Below, piece by piece: positions 52,040 through 61,984 of a stretch of 64,000 nucleotides of DNA. Position 1 is the stretch's first letter; each line of letters begins with the position of its first letter. The notes under the pieces were generated by a model. The model saw only the letters and a program-made list of their open reading frames with translations. It did no database searches and had not been told where the DNA came from. This DNA is from Legionella micdadei (lineage in GTDB: Bacteria; Pseudomonadota; Gammaproteobacteria; Legionellales; Legionellaceae): NCBI RefSeq assembly GCF_000953635.1, contig NZ_LN614830.1, positions 735,001 through 799,000 on the forward strand. Reading direction: 5' to 3'. Made by a program: the position numbers and the translations under genes.

Positions 52040-53914
52040 TTAGGTTTCGTCACCTTCAAGGAAGCTACGCAGTTTCTCTGAACGAGAAGGGTGGCGTAGT
52101 TTGCGTAAGGCTTTGGCTTCGATTTGGCGGATCCGTTCGCGAGTTACGTCGAACTGTTTACCCACTTCTTCTAGCGTATGATCGGTATTCATTTCGATAC
52201 CAAAGCGCATGCGCAGTACCTTTGCTTCTCTTGGGGTCAGTGTTTCTAGAATCTCTAGTGTTGCTTCACGTAAGCCTTCAGCGGTTGCGCAATCAATGGG
52301 TGATTCAATGTTGTTATCTTCGATAAAATCACCTAAATGTGAGTCGTCGTCATCGCCTACGGGTGTTTCCATGGAGATAGGTTCTTTCGCAATTTTTAAT
52401 ACTTTACGAATCTTATCCTCGCTTAACTCCATTTTTTCAGCTAATTCTTCAGGTGTGGCTTCGCGGCCTGTTTCCTGTAGAATTTGGCGTGAAATACGAT
52501 TGAGTTTATTAATGGTCTCAATCATGTGTACCGGAATACGAATCGTACGGGCTTGGTCGGCAATAGAACGGGTGATTGCTTGCCGAATCCACCAAGTAGC
52601 ATAGGTTGAGAATTTGTATCCACGGCGGTATTCGAATTTATCTACCGCTTTCATTAAACCAATGTTACCTTCTTGGATTAAATCGAGGAATTGCAAGCCG
52701 CGGTTGGTGTATTTTTTGGCAATAGAAATTACCAAACGTAAATTTGCTTCCACCATCTCTTTTTTGGCGCGTCTCGCTTTTGCTTCACCAATGGACATCT
52801 TACGGTTAATGTCTTTAATTTCGCTGATGGTCAAGCCGTATTCTTCTTCGAAGGCTGCAAGCTTGCTTTGTAGGCGCAGAATTTCATCACGATACTCTTC
52901 GATACGTTGCATTTCAAGTTTTTTACCATGATTACGGATCAAATCATCTAGCCATTTAATATCGGTTTCTTGACCTGGGAAAGTATCGATGAAGAGCTTG
53001 CGTGGAACGCGCGCTTTCTCGATGCAAAGCCGCATAACACTTCGCTCAAATTCGCGTATGTGGTTTCGTAATTGACGGAAGTGACGGGTAAGTCGATCGA
53101 CTTGTCGTGAAGTCAATTTAAGTTTTAAGAAGGATTCAGACATAGTGTCTAATAACTCAACAGTTTTGCTGTTGGTTCGCCCATGCTCCTTCAGCGATTT
53201 CATCGCGTGGTGATAGTTCTCTCGCAATTCATCAAAATAGATTTTAGCTTGTTCTGGATTTGGGCCGTCGTCGGTTTCAACAATTCCTCCGCCCTCGCCA
53301 TCTTCATCTTCGTCAACAGCGATTATCTCTTCCTCTTCAATGATCTCTTCTTGCTGTGATTCGTCGAGCATAGAGCCAATATTCGCTGCAGGTGCTTCTT
53401 CTTCAATATCAGCAAAGCCACTGATAATTTCGCTTAGACGCATTTCCTCTGTCGCAACACGGTCGTAATCTTGCAGCACGAGCTCTACCGTTTCTGGGTA
53501 GTGAGCAAGTGATTTTAGGACCTGGTAAATGCCTTCCTCGATACGTTTGGCAATACGTATTTCACCATCGCGGGTCAGGAGCTCGACTGTGCCCATTTCA
53601 CGCATATACATACGTACTGGGTCAGTTGTACGGCCAGTTTCTTTGTCCACGGACGCGAGGACAGCTGCAGCTTCTTCGACATCTTCAGGCGCTTCTTCAG
53701 TGGTACCCAAAAGCGCTAATTCGTCATCACTTGGAGGCGTTTCGAATACTTTAATATTCATCCCCTCTAACATGCTGATGATGACATCAAAATGTTCAGT
53801 ATCAACGATATTGGGGAGCAGGTCGTTAATCTGGGCATAAGTTAGGTAATTTTGCTCTTTACCCAAGCTAATGACTTTGGTGATTTGCGAGCGCTGCTGT
53901 TCTTGGTCATTCAT
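52040..53914 (-). CDS. rpoD: RNA polymerase primary sigma factor RpoD (sigma-70)
   Basis: 624 aa from ATG 53914, chosen because [10 protein letters not shown] matches the usual N-terminus; upstream GTG and ATG codons are in frame. Region 1.1 is present, a long acidic insert lies at about 165-220 ([17 protein letters not shown]), regions 2.3-2.4 read [20 protein letters not shown], and region 4.2 reads [20 protein letters not shown]. It directs housekeeping transcription. It is the last gene of the rpsU-yqeY-dnaG-rpoD order, 102 bp after dnaG, where an internal promoter may lie. Confidence 0.97.
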   Translation of the reverse strand: MNDQEQQRSQITKVISLGKEQNYLTYAQINDLLPNIVDTEHFDVIISMLEGMNIKVFETPPSDDELALLGTTEEAPEDVEEAAAVLASVDKETGRTTDPVRMYMREMGTVELLTRDGEIRIAKRIEEGIYQVLKSLAHYPETVELVLQDYDRVATEEMRLSEIISGFADIEEEAPAANIGSMLDESQQEEIIEEEEIIAVDEDEDGEGGGIVETDDGPNPEQAKIYFDELRENYHHAMKSLKEHGRTNSKTVELLDTMSESFLKLKLTSRQVDRLTRHFRQLRNHIREFERSVMRLCIEKARVPRKLFIDTFPGQETDIKWLDDLIRNHGKKLEMQRIEEYRDEILRLQSKLAAFEEEYGLTISEIKDINRKMSIGEAKARRAKKEMVEANLRLVISIAKKYTNRGLQFLDLIQEGNIGLMKAVDKFEYRRGYKFSTYATWWIRQAITRSIADQARTIRIPVHMIETINKLNRISRQILQETGREATPEELAEKMELSEDKIRKVLKIAKEPISMETPVGDDDDSHLGDFIEDNNIESPIDCATAEGLREATLEILETLTPREAKVLRMRFGIEMNTDHTLEEVGKQFDVTRERIRQIEAKALRKLRHPSRSEKLRSFLEGDET

Positions 53915-54016
53915 GTTCATAGGCACTTATCAGGTGAGTGAATAAAAGCAACAAAAAAGGGTTTGATTATAAACCCGCTATCGTAAACTTGCCAGCATAT
54001 TATGGGTTAAATTTTA

Positions 54017-55741
54017 TCATTCAATTTGATGCCTCTGTTTCATCATCTCTTGTAACATTAATCTTTCAGAATCAGTTAAGCCCTGATTTCGCGATTTTGC
54101 AAGATATAATTTAATTTTATTTTCTAAATTTTGTTTTTGCAAAAATATAATTATATCCGTAAATTTTTTGATTAATTCTTCTTCTGGTTCATGATGGTCC
54201 CAGCTCGCTAATTTTCCAAGCGCTTCAAAATAGGGGGTGTCGCGCCAAGCCTCGATAAGTGTTGCTGTGTTAGCGTTTGGTGAGTTTTCAATTTGGTGTA
54301 AAAGTTTTCTCAACACCTCTTGCTCCTTACCATCAAGTACGCCAGCATTGACCTGGGCTTTGCAGGCATTATAGATTTCAGGATTTTGTATCAGCAAAGC
54401 GATTGCCAGCCGAATAGGGGAATTCGCAATTTTTTTGCTTGATTCCTGTATCTTTTGTTGAGGCTTGTCGCTGAGTATTTGTGCAATGCGGTAATTCTCA
54501 ATGTGGGTCATGCGAGAGAGTTCATTGAGTAACAATTGCTTGTAGGGTCCTTCCATCATTTTTAACATATAAGGCCTAGCGGCATTGATTAATTGGCTTT
54601 TCCCAGTTACGGTAAAAATATCAATTCCTCTAGCGATAGTATCTAAGAAAAAGCGATTTAAAGGGGTTGCTTTTTTTAAACGTTCTCGAAATTTTTCCCC
54701 ACCTTCTTCTCTCACAAGGCTGTCAGGGTCATGTTCTTCTGGAAGAAAGATAAAATTCACATCAAGACCTGTATTCAACTCAGGCAAACAACTCTCCAAA
54801 GCTCTCCAGGCAGCTTGTCGACCTGCCTCATCGCCATCAAAACAGAAAATAAGTTGCTTAGTGTGTTTGGCGAGGAGCTGGATATGGTAGCTGCTTGTTG
54901 CTGTTCCTAATGTGGCAACCGCGTTTCTAATACCATGTTGTGCTAAGGCAATAACATCCATGTAGCCTTCAACGATAAGGATATTATCGATAATCTGTTG
55001 TTGCTGAAGGACTTGATGTAAGCCATAAAGTTCTCGACTTTTTTGGAAAATGGTTGTTTCTGGTGAATTTAAATATTTAGGCTTTTGCTGCGGATCAATG
55101 ACTCGTCCACCAAAACCAATAATGCGGCCGTGGCGGTCATGAATAGGAAACATAATGCGATGGCGATAACGGTCATACGTTTTGCCATCCTCTTTTTTAA
55201 TGAGCATCCCTGTGGCAATAAGTTCGTTTTTATTCTTTTTAAATTGAGACTCGAGGGTTTGCCAGCCTGCTGGAGCATAACCTAGTTGGTATAATTTTGC
55301 TATTTCGCCACTTAAACCGCGCCCACGTAAATAGTTAATCGCTATTTCGCCCTTAGTTCTAAGGCTTTGCTGATAGAATTGGCTCACTTGTGTGAGCAGC
55401 TGATATAAGCTTAAGGCCTCTTGGTGTTTTTCACTGTTTCCTTCGCGCGGAACTTTCATTCCTATACGTGAGGCTAAAGTTTCTACTGCATCAGTAAAAC
55501 CTTGATTGAGGTAGCTCATCATAAAGCTAATGGCATTGCCACTTACACCACAACCAAAGCAGTGATAAAACTGCTTTTTAGCCACCACGTTAAATGAAGG
55601 GGTTTTTTCGCTATGGAAAGGGCAGCAAGCAACGTAGCTTGTGCCTTGTTTTTTGAGGGGGACATAACTGTCAATTAGCTCGACAAGATCAATTCGGCTA
55701 AGTAGTTCATCGATGAATGGCCGCGGAATTAAGCCAGACAT
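54017..55741 (-). CDS. dnaG: DNA primase DnaG
   Basis: 574 aa. The CHC2 zinc finger is clear (CCPFHSEKTPSFNVV then FYHCFGCGVSGNAISF). The catalytic TOPRIM core has NILIVEGYMDVIALAQHG and CFDGDEAGRQAAWRALE. The C-terminal helicase-binding domain is present and somewhat diverged. It makes RNA primers for replication, recruited by DnaB. It is 8 bp after yqeY. Confidence 0.97.
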   Translation of the reverse strand: MSGLIPRPFIDELLSRIDLVELIDSYVPLKKQGTSYVACCPFHSEKTPSFNVVAKKQFYHCFGCGVSGNAISFMMSYLNQGFTDAVETLASRIGMKVPREGNSEKHQEALSLYQLLTQVSQFYQQSLRTKGEIAINYLRGRGLSGEIAKLYQLGYAPAGWQTLESQFKKNKNELIATGMLIKKEDGKTYDRYRHRIMFPIHDRHGRIIGFGGRVIDPQQKPKYLNSPETTIFQKSRELYGLHQVLQQQQIIDNILIVEGYMDVIALAQHGIRNAVATLGTATSSYHIQLLAKHTKQLIFCFDGDEAGRQAAWRALESCLPELNTGLDVNFIFLPEEHDPDSLVREEGGEKFRERLKKATPLNRFFLDTIARGIDIFTVTGKSQLINAARPYMLKMMEGPYKQLLLNELSRMTHIENYRIAQILSDKPQQKIQESSKKIANSPIRLAIALLIQNPEIYNACKAQVNAGVLDGKEQEVLRKLLHQIENSPNANTATLIEAWRDTPYFEALGKLASWDHHEPEEELIKKFTDIIIFLQKQNLENKIKLYLAKSRNQGLTDSERLMLQEMMKQRHQIE

Positions 55742-55749
55742 GAGAGGTA

Positions 55750-56193
55750 TTAACTCAACTTAGCCTTAATTAATTGGCTGACTTTGCTCATGTCAGCTCG
55801 ACCCTGCACTTGAGGCTTCAATTGCGTCATGACTTTGCCCATATCACTCATCTTGGTGGCGCCTGTATCGGCCAGGGCTTTGGCAATAAGTGCCTCAATT
55901 TCTTGATCTGACAAGGGCTCAGGCAAATAATGGCTGATGATCTCAAGTTCATATTGCTCTTGGGCAACGAGGTCATCACGCCCAGCCGTTTGGAATTGAG
56001 CGATGGACTCTTTGCGTTGCTTGGCAAGCTTGTCCAAAATGATTAACATGCGCTCATCGTCGACAACAATTCGTTCATCGACTTCGACCTGTTTGACAGC
56101 AGCAGTAACAAGACGGAGTGTGTCCAGCTTTTTTTTGTCCCTGGCACGCATAGCATCTTTGAGATCGTTACTAATACAGTCTTTAATAGTCAT
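55750..56193 (-). CDS. yqeY: GatB/YqeY-domain protein
   Basis: 147 aa of normal length with the YqeY pattern: DLKDAMRARDKKKLDTLRLV at the start, then KQRKESIAQFQTAGRDDLVA, and MGKVMTQLKPQVQGRADMSK at the end. The fold resembles the tRNA-binding tail of GatB; its function is not settled. It is inserted between rpsU and dnaG as in many gammaproteobacteria, with a 2-bp gap to rpsU. Confidence 0.95.
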   Translation of the reverse strand: MTIKDCISNDLKDAMRARDKKKLDTLRLVTAAVKQVEVDERIVVDDERMLIILDKLAKQRKESIAQFQTAGRDDLVAQEQYELEIISHYLPEPLSDQEIEALIAKALADTGATKMSDMGKVMTQLKPQVQGRADMSKVSQLIKAKLS

Positions 56194-56195
56194 GA

Positions 56196-56426
56196 TTACT
56201 TACGTCGGTGTTTGACATTGCGACGCGAAGCCGTTGTGTCACGGGAAATCTTTTTAAGATGACGTTTTACGGCAGCAGCTTGTTTGCGTTTACGCTCAGC
56301 AGTAGGTTTTTCGTAAAACTCGCGACGACGTAATTCAGTTAGAATCCCTGCTTTTTCACAGGAACGCTTGAAACGGCGTAGTGCGTATTCGGGATTTTCT
56401 CCCTCTTTCACACGAACGGTAGGCAT
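56196..56426 (-). CDS. rpsU: Ribosomal protein bS21
   Basis: 76 aa: [20 protein letters not shown], then [19 protein letters not shown] and a strongly basic tail. It is the small-subunit protein needed for initiation at many mRNAs. It is the first gene of the macromolecular-synthesis operon, divergent from tsaD. Confidence 0.97.
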   Translation of the reverse strand: MPTVRVKEGENPEYALRRFKRSCEKAGILTELRRREFYEKPTAERKRKQAAAVKRHLKKISRDTTASRRNVKHRRK

Positions 56427-56587
56427 TAATTATTTCCTCTGATTTAATTGAATACAATAGGTTGGCAATTCTAGTGCTAGTTGTAACAGTCGTCAAGTTT
56501 ATTTCGATAAGTTAATTATCAACACGCCCTGGATTGTGGGTAGTTTATCTTTATATAATTGGTAAAGATGATTTATTTGGGGTATTG

Positions 56588-57610
56588 ATGCGAGTTTTGG
56601 GGATTGAATCTTCTTGTGATGAAACTGGAGTAGCAATTTACGATTCAGAAAAAGGATTATTGGCCCATGCACTTCACTCACAAGTACTGATACACCAACG
56701 CTATGGTGGTGTGGTACCTGAGCTAGCTTCACGGGATCATGTTAAATATTTAGTACCTTTAGTGGATACTGTTCTTAGGCAAGCGGGTGTTCTGAAATCT
56801 GCTCTTGATGCTATCGCTTATACGGCTGGTCCAGGTTTAGTTGGTGCCCTTTTAACGGGAGCTTGTTTTGCGAAGAGTTTAGCATTAGGACTGAATAAGC
56901 CTGCATTGGCAATTCACCATTTAGAAGCACATTTATTGGCTGCAAAACTCGATTCACCGCAGCTTGATTTCCCTTTTTTGGCACTATTGGTTTCAGGAGG
57001 ACATACACAACTTATTGAGGTGCATGGCCTAGGGGATTATCAATTGCTTGGTGATACTTTAGATGATGCAGTAGGAGAGGCTTTTGATAAGACAGCAAAA
57101 TTAATGGGATTAGCTTATCCAGGCGGAGCGGTTCTCGCGAAATTAGCGGATAACTGCCTTCTAGGAACCGAAGTCTTTCCTGCTTTTCCTCGACCAATGA
57201 CGGATAGACCTGGCTTAGATTTCAGCTTCAGTGGCCTTAAAACCCACGCACTAACTACATGGAATAGCAGTGCCAAGGATGATGAAGCCAGAGCAGCAAT
57301 TGCAAAAGCCTTTCAGCAAGCAGTAGTAGACACGCTATTAATTAAGTGCAAACGTGCGTTGAATCAAACCGCTTGTCGAAGATTAGTAGTGGCAGGTGGG
57401 GTTGGGGCTAATCGCAGTTTACGTGTGTCATTGAGGGCTTTAATGGAAGAGCTGGGCGGAGAGGTATATTTTCCTCGCCCAGAATACTGTACAGATAATG
57501 GCGCGATGGTCGCTTTCGCAGGTTGCCTTCATTTGTTGCAAGGTAAAAAGGATCTAAGTACCGCGGTTGAAGTTAAAGCGCGCTGGCCTTTGACCGAACA
57601 CAGTTTATAG
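56588..57610 (+). CDS. tsaD: tRNA N6-threonylcarbamoyladenosine transferase TsaD
   Basis: 340 aa from ATG 56588; an in-frame TTG or ATG further upstream would add a non-conserved leader. Hallmarks are [19 protein letters not shown], the metal site [18 protein letters not shown], and the late [16 protein letters not shown]. It transfers threonylcarbamoyl onto A37 of ANN-decoding tRNAs with TsaB and TsaE. Divergent from rpsU, a widespread arrangement. Confidence 0.97.
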   Translation: MRVLGIESSCDETGVAIYDSEKGLLAHALHSQVLIHQRYGGVVPELASRDHVKYLVPLVDTVLRQAGVLKSALDAIAYTAGPGLVGALLTGACFAKSLALGLNKPALAIHHLEAHLLAAKLDSPQLDFPFLALLVSGGHTQLIEVHGLGDYQLLGDTLDDAVGEAFDKTAKLMGLAYPGGAVLAKLADNCLLGTEVFPAFPRPMTDRPGLDFSFSGLKTHALTTWNSSAKDDEARAAIAKAFQQAVVDTLLIKCKRALNQTACRRLVVAGGVGANRSLRVSLRALMEELGGEVYFPRPEYCTDNGAMVAFAGCLHLLQGKKDLSTAVEVKARWPLTEHSL

Positions 57611-57688
57611 TATCTTGCTCCCCTCAAGAGTAAGTAGTGAGTGGCCTCAACTTCCTTGTTGGATGGGAGGCTGAAAATCCTACGGATT

Positions 57689-58516
57689 TCACTGCTTTTT
57701 CTTCTTCGTTGGAGTTCTAGGCGAAGGTTTTTCTCCGGTTTCGATTACAGGCGATAAGTTATCTTTTGGTTCAGTTGATGTTTGCTTCTCTTTGATTATT
57801 GGGGATATTTTTTCTTCCGCTTCATCTGGTATTAATAGAGAGGGGTCTTCCTCTTGTTCAATTTGACTCTCCCGAATTGCTTCTGTGAGTGTGGCATCGA
57901 TCTCTTCGTTTAACGAGCTGCGATTAAACTGAATTTTAGGCTCCTCGCCATCAATTAGACGGGTGATATTATTGCGGTGTTTATAAAGAATGAATAAAGC
58001 GATAAAAAAGAGAGGTGGGAAAATATCGAGTCGTCCTATTGTAAGAAGTGCGTATAAGGGGGCAAGTACCATGGAAACGATTGATGCAAGTGATGAGTAC
58101 CGGGTAAAGTTGGCAACCAATAACCAAGTTGCAATCACCATAACGCCTAGAATAAAGTGTAGACCTAGTAGGGCGCCAATTGCTGTGGCGACCCCCTTGC
58201 CTCCATGAAAACCAAAAAAAGCGGGATACATATGCCCAAGAACGGTCGCTAAGCAGGTGAAGCTGACTGTAATTGGGCTCACATCAAACGCTTTGGCCAG
58301 CAGAACTGGGAGGAGTCCTTTGAGTATGTCAGCAACTAACACCATCGCTGCGTATTTTTTACCTGCTAAACGCAGAACATTGGTAGCACCTGGATTTCGT
58401 GAGCCAGAAATACGTGGATCGGGAAGAGAAAAAACTTGGCTTACTATTACTGCGGAGCAAACTGAGCCAAATACATAACCAAGTACTACAAAAAAAATAA
58501 ACACCAGGGCTGCCAT
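57689..58516 (-). CDS. plsY: Acyl-phosphate glycerol-3-phosphate acyltransferase PlsY with extended tail
   Basis: 275 aa. The first 200 residues are standard PlsY: several membrane helices and the three loops SGSRNPGATNVLRLAGKK, FHGGKGVATAIGALLG and RHRNNITRLIDGEEPKI (read as KHRNN here). It makes lysophosphatidate from acyl-phosphate and glycerol-3-phosphate. Unusually, about 75 charged residues follow (many Glu, Lys, Pro, ending PRTPTKKKKQ), where most family members stop. The tail should be cytoplasmic and disordered. Confidence 0.95.
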   Translation of the reverse strand: MAALVFIFFVVLGYVFGSVCSAVIVSQVFSLPDPRISGSRNPGATNVLRLAGKKYAAMVLVADILKGLLPVLLAKAFDVSPITVSFTCLATVLGHMYPAFFGFHGGKGVATAIGALLGLHFILGVMVIATWLLVANFTRYSSLASIVSMVLAPLYALLTIGRLDIFPPLFFIALFILYKHRNNITRLIDGEEPKIQFNRSSLNEEIDATLTEAIRESQIEQEEDPSLLIPDEAEEKISPIIKEKQTSTEPKDNLSPVIETGEKPSPRTPTKKKKQ

Positions 58517-58622
58517 TGTATGTCTCCTACTACAGGAAAGATCTTAATTTGATCTTTTAACCCTGTTGTGAGTTCTGAATTTAAATCTATTATTAAGCAA
58601 ACCGAGTTGGATGTGAAGCGAA

Positions 58623-59753
58623 TTAATCGGGCAAAAACATCGCTTGTAAATTATTAGTATAGCGCCTACCAAAAGAAGTGACTTGCCAAAAATGATCATC
58701 CATGGTGATCAGGCCAATTTCTGCAGCTTTTATTAGGAATGGCTTTAAAACACTGAGTGGCAGCTCGGTCCTTTCAGTGAATAGGGACATAGGAATTGCT
58801 TGTTCTAAGCGGCTTGTATTCAGCATGAATTCAAAGAGCAATGAATCCGCACCCACTTGCTCCTCGGCCGCAAGATAGGATTTTTCTGGGTGTAGATACT
58901 CATTCGGCTGACGATGTTTTTTTAGTCGGAAAACTTGTCCTGCTTCAGTAATTTTGCCGTGTGCGCCAGCACCAACACCATAATAATCGCCAAAGAGCCA
59001 ATAATTTAAGTTATGGCGGGCAAATTTTTCAGTTTTACAAAAGGCAGAGATTTCATAGCGTTGATAACCGTGTGCTGCCAAAAGGTTAAGTCCTTGCTCT
59101 TCTAGCTGACAAACTTCGTCTTCACTAGGTAGAAGCGGGGTTTTCTTGTAGAAAATGGTATTCGGTTCTATTGTTAATTGATACCAGGATAGATGCTCTG
59201 GTTCATGAGCCAGAGCCATATTCAAATCATCAAGCCCTTGGCCGGCTGATTGCCCGGGCAAGCCATGCATGAGGTCAATATTGAGATTGGTAAAACCAGC
59301 ATTACGGGCAGCTTCAATCGCTTTATGTGCTTGTTTATCATCATGAATACGTCCTAACGCCTTTAAATGCAGAGGGTTAAAGCTCTGAATCCCTAAAGAG
59401 AGACGATTGATCCCTAGTTGACGATAGTCACTAAAGCGCTGCTGTTCAACAGTTCCTGGGTTAGCCTCTAGGGTAATTTCAATGTCTTTAGCAAAGTTGA
59501 CTAATTTTTGCAGTTGAGTGAATAAAAGGGCATAGGCTTCTGCAGATAATAAGCTAGGTGTTCCCCCACCAATAAAAATAGTATGAATTTCGCGTGCAGG
59601 AAAACGGGCTAAATCTGCTTTAAAATCAGCGATTAAAGCGGCAATATACTCTTTTTCAGGTAAAATATCAGGACTTTTATGAGAATTAAAGTCACAGTAG
59701 GGGCATTTACGAATGCACCAAGGAATATGAATATACAAAGAGGTTGGTAACAT
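58623..59753 (-). CDS. hemW: Heme chaperone HemW (radical SAM)
   Basis: 376 aa. The cluster motif is CIRKCPYCDFNSH (CxxxCxxC, near residues 13-20), followed by IFIGGGTPSLL and LSLGIQSFN. The pattern is that of HemW rather than HemN, which has a longer N-terminus. It binds heme and delivers it to respiratory proteins. Its start overlaps the longest reading frame of the divergent nudE gene, for which the later start is preferred. Confidence 0.93.
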   Translation of the reverse strand: MLPTSLYIHIPWCIRKCPYCDFNSHKSPDILPEKEYIAALIADFKADLARFPAREIHTIFIGGGTPSLLSAEAYALLFTQLQKLVNFAKDIEITLEANPGTVEQQRFSDYRQLGINRLSLGIQSFNPLHLKALGRIHDDKQAHKAIEAARNAGFTNLNIDLMHGLPGQSAGQGLDDLNMALAHEPEHLSWYQLTIEPNTIFYKKTPLLPSEDEVCQLEEQGLNLLAAHGYQRYEISAFCKTEKFARHNLNYWLFGDYYGVGAGAHGKITEAGQVFRLKKHRQPNEYLHPEKSYLAAEEQVGADSLLFEFMLNTSRLEQAIPMSLFTERTELPLSVLKPFLIKAAEIGLITMDDHFWQVTSFGRRYTNNLQAMFLPD

Positions 59754-59854
59754 TATTTAAATCATACTGGCTTGTTCAGAAGTGCAATAGTATCATAGTT
59801 TGTTTTGGACTACCGAGAAGCTTAGCCCGCTTATTTGGAAAGGTAATTACCAGG

Positions 59855-60403
59855 ATGCGCGAAAAACCAATTTGCACCAATAAAACAGTAATCGCCAAGT
59901 CAAGATTATTTACAGTCGAAGAAATGAAACTTCGTTTTGCCAATGGTGCCCAGCGTTGTTTTGAGCGAATTCGTAGCCATGGTCACGGGGCGGTGTTAAT
60001 TGTTGCACTAACAGCGGGCGAATCGCTACTTCTGGCGCGTGAATATGCGGCTGGAACGGATACTTACGAATTAGGCTTTCCTAAAGGGTTAATTGAAAGG
60101 GGAGAATCTTTATTTGAGGCAGCTAATCGTGAATTGCGCGAAGAAGTTGGCTTTGCAGCTAAAAAATTTGACTGGGTGAAAACGATGACTTTGGCACCTG
60201 CTTATTTTGGTGCGAAGATTGATTTAGTCATTGCGAGGGATTTATTTCCTTCGCCTCTTCCAGGAGATGAACCTGAGCCTCCCGAAGTCATTGAATGGCC
60301 TTTAAGTGCTTATCAAGAGCTTTTGGTACGTCCTGATTTTTCTGAAGCGCGCAGTATTGCTGCGCTTTTACTGGTAAAACAATGGTTAGAAAAGGGGAAG
60401 TGA
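59855..60403 (+). CDS. nudE: ADP compounds hydrolase NudE
   Basis: 182 aa from ATG 59855 with GGAAAGG-type site upstream; the frame open from 59744 runs over the hemW start and is not conserved. The Nudix box is complete (GLIERGESLFEAANRELREE then VGF). NudE hydrolyses ADP-ribose, Ap3A and NADH. The end is 3 bp from mdh, so the two are co-transcribed. Confidence 0.92.
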   Translation: MREKPICTNKTVIAKSRLFTVEEMKLRFANGAQRCFERIRSHGHGAVLIVALTAGESLLLAREYAAGTDTYELGFPKGLIERGESLFEAANRELREEVGFAAKKFDWVKTMTLAPAYFGAKIDLVIARDLFPSPLPGDEPEPPEVIEWPLSAYQELLVRPDFSEARSIAALLLVKQWLEKGK

Positions 60404-60406
60404 ACG

Positions 60407-61396
60407 ATGAATAAACGACTTAGAATCGCTGTCACAGGTGCTGCGGGACAAATTGGATATGCTTTGTTATTCAGAATTGCCTCAGGACAAATGTTTGGTC
60501 CGCATACAGAGGTTGAATTGCACCTGCTTGAGTTGGAGCAAGCTTTACCAGCTCTTGAGGGTGTAGCTATGGAGTTAGAGGATTGTGCTTTTCCATTATT
60601 GAAAAATGTTGTTTGCACCTCTGAGCTAAAACATGCAATGGATGGCGTAAACTGGGCTTTATTAGTTGGTTCAGTACCTCGTAAACAAGGTATGGAGCGT
60701 TCTGATTTACTGCAAATCAATGGCGGAATCTTTACTAAACAAGGAAAAGCCATTAATGACTATGCGGCTCAAGATGTTCGCGTTTTTGTAGTAGGAAATC
60801 CTTGCAACACAAACTGCCTAATTGCTAAACATCATGCAAGGGATGTACCTGATGATCGTTTTTATGCAATGACTACTTTGGATGAGCTGCGTGCACGTGC
60901 TCAGCTTGCAAAAAAAGCTGGTGTTGATGTTACGCGTGTAAGCCAAATGACGATTTGGGGTAATCATTCTTCTACACAATACCCTGATTTTTACAATGCA
61001 AAAATCAATGGGTTTTCAGCAGCGACAGTTATTGATGATGAAGATTGGTTGAAAAACACATTCGTTTCAACAATACAACAACGAGGGGCTGCTATCATTA
61101 AAGCACGTGGCGCTTCATCAGCTGCTTCTGCTGCGAATGCCATCATCCATGGTGTTGGTTGCTTAACTAACGATACACCTCCAATGGAGTCTTTCTCAGT
61201 TTGCCGCAGCTCTCAAGGAGAGTATGGAGTAGATGAAGGCTTAATTTTCTCTTTCCCTTGCCGTCACGAACACAACGACGTGCACGTAGTGGAAAATTTG
61301 AAATTCAATGAGTATAGCCAAGCAAAATTCAATGAAACCTTAAATGAGCTTCGTCAAGAACGCGATGCGGTTAAAGAGCTGGGTTTGCTTGATTAA
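60407..61396 (+). CDS. mdh: Malate dehydrogenase
   Basis: 329 aa. NAD site [18 protein letters not shown], substrate Arg in [31 protein letters not shown], and catalytic His in [15 protein letters not shown]. It interconverts malate and oxaloacetate in the TCA cycle. It belongs to the long (about 330-aa) cytosolic-type malate dehydrogenase group rather than the 312-aa enterobacterial form. A long hairpin follows the gene. Confidence 0.97.
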   Translation: MNKRLRIAVTGAAGQIGYALLFRIASGQMFGPHTEVELHLLELEQALPALEGVAMELEDCAFPLLKNVVCTSELKHAMDGVNWALLVGSVPRKQGMERSDLLQINGGIFTKQGKAINDYAAQDVRVFVVGNPCNTNCLIAKHHARDVPDDRFYAMTTLDELRARAQLAKKAGVDVTRVSQMTIWGNHSSTQYPDFYNAKINGFSAATVIDDEDWLKNTFVSTIQQRGAAIIKARGASSAASAANAIIHGVGCLTNDTPPMESFSVCRSSQGEYGVDEGLIFSFPCRHEHNDVHVVENLKFNEYSQAKFNETLNELRQERDAVKELGLLD

Positions 61397-61446
61397 ATTT
61401 GTCGCAGCCAGCTTTCTACAGCTCTTGACATTATGTTAAGACTTTA

Positions 61447-61523
61447 ATCCGAGCCGCGCGCGTGAGCAAGCAGATATAAGAGCACTACTTCCTATCCGCC
61501 CTCACGATCGCGGCTCGGATTTT
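61447..61523 (+). terminator. Long stem-loop terminator of mdh
   Basis: A 12-bp perfect GC-rich stem (atccgagccgcg at 61447-61458 with cgcggctcggat at 61509-61520) is reinforced by an inner gtgag/ctcac pair and followed by TTTT. The enclosed loop is about 35 bases, longer than for most simple terminators. Confidence 0.75.
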
Positions 61524-61702
61524 CATAACTTAATGCAATGGGACTGAGCATTTCCCCTAAAAGTTATAGTTTCGATTTGACAAAGCGAGAACTTCTCTTC
61601 TACCCTTTTACTGTTGATATTTAAACACCAACTTTTAAGAATGGAACTTGATTTGCTTGGAAAATAAACCTAATACTTTATGAACTTATAAGGAGATTGG
61701 TC

Positions 61703-61924
61703 ATGAAAGCGATTAAAACTCTGTTATCTGTTGCAGTGTTATGTGTAATCAGTGTTGGGGCTGCAAATGCGGCATGGATGTGCTCAGTGTCTGATGCTAA
61801 ACAATTGACTTTTACTGGCACAGGTAATGATCGGGCAAGTGCACTTGCTAGTGCTATGGCTGCTTGCTCTAAAGGTTCAACTTATGCAAAAAATTGCGTA
61901 GTGCAAAATTGCTCTCAGCAATAA
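61703..61924 (+). CDS. Small secreted Cys-containing protein
   Basis: 73 aa from ATG 61703 with AAGGAG at eight bases. A clear signal peptide (LLSVAVLCVISVGAANA) leaves about 49 residues with four Cys (WMCSVSD, AACSKG, NCVVQNCSQQ), probably two disulfides. The pattern (FTGTGNDRASALASAMAAC) resembles short DUF4189-like domains of secreted proteins. It stands alone with its own promoter. Confidence 0.82.
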   Translation: MKAIKTLLSVAVLCVISVGAANAAWMCSVSDAKQLTFTGTGNDRASALASAMAACSKGSTYAKNCVVQNCSQQ

Positions 61925-61984
61925 TTCTCTGCTCTATCAGGGTAAGGGAATAAAAACAACAAAAATGCCCTTACCCGCTGATTA

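Noticed and set aside
59744-59854. 37-codon N-terminal extension of NudE
   Set aside because: It runs across the hemW start codon and is not part of the usual NudE; ATG 59855 gives normal length.
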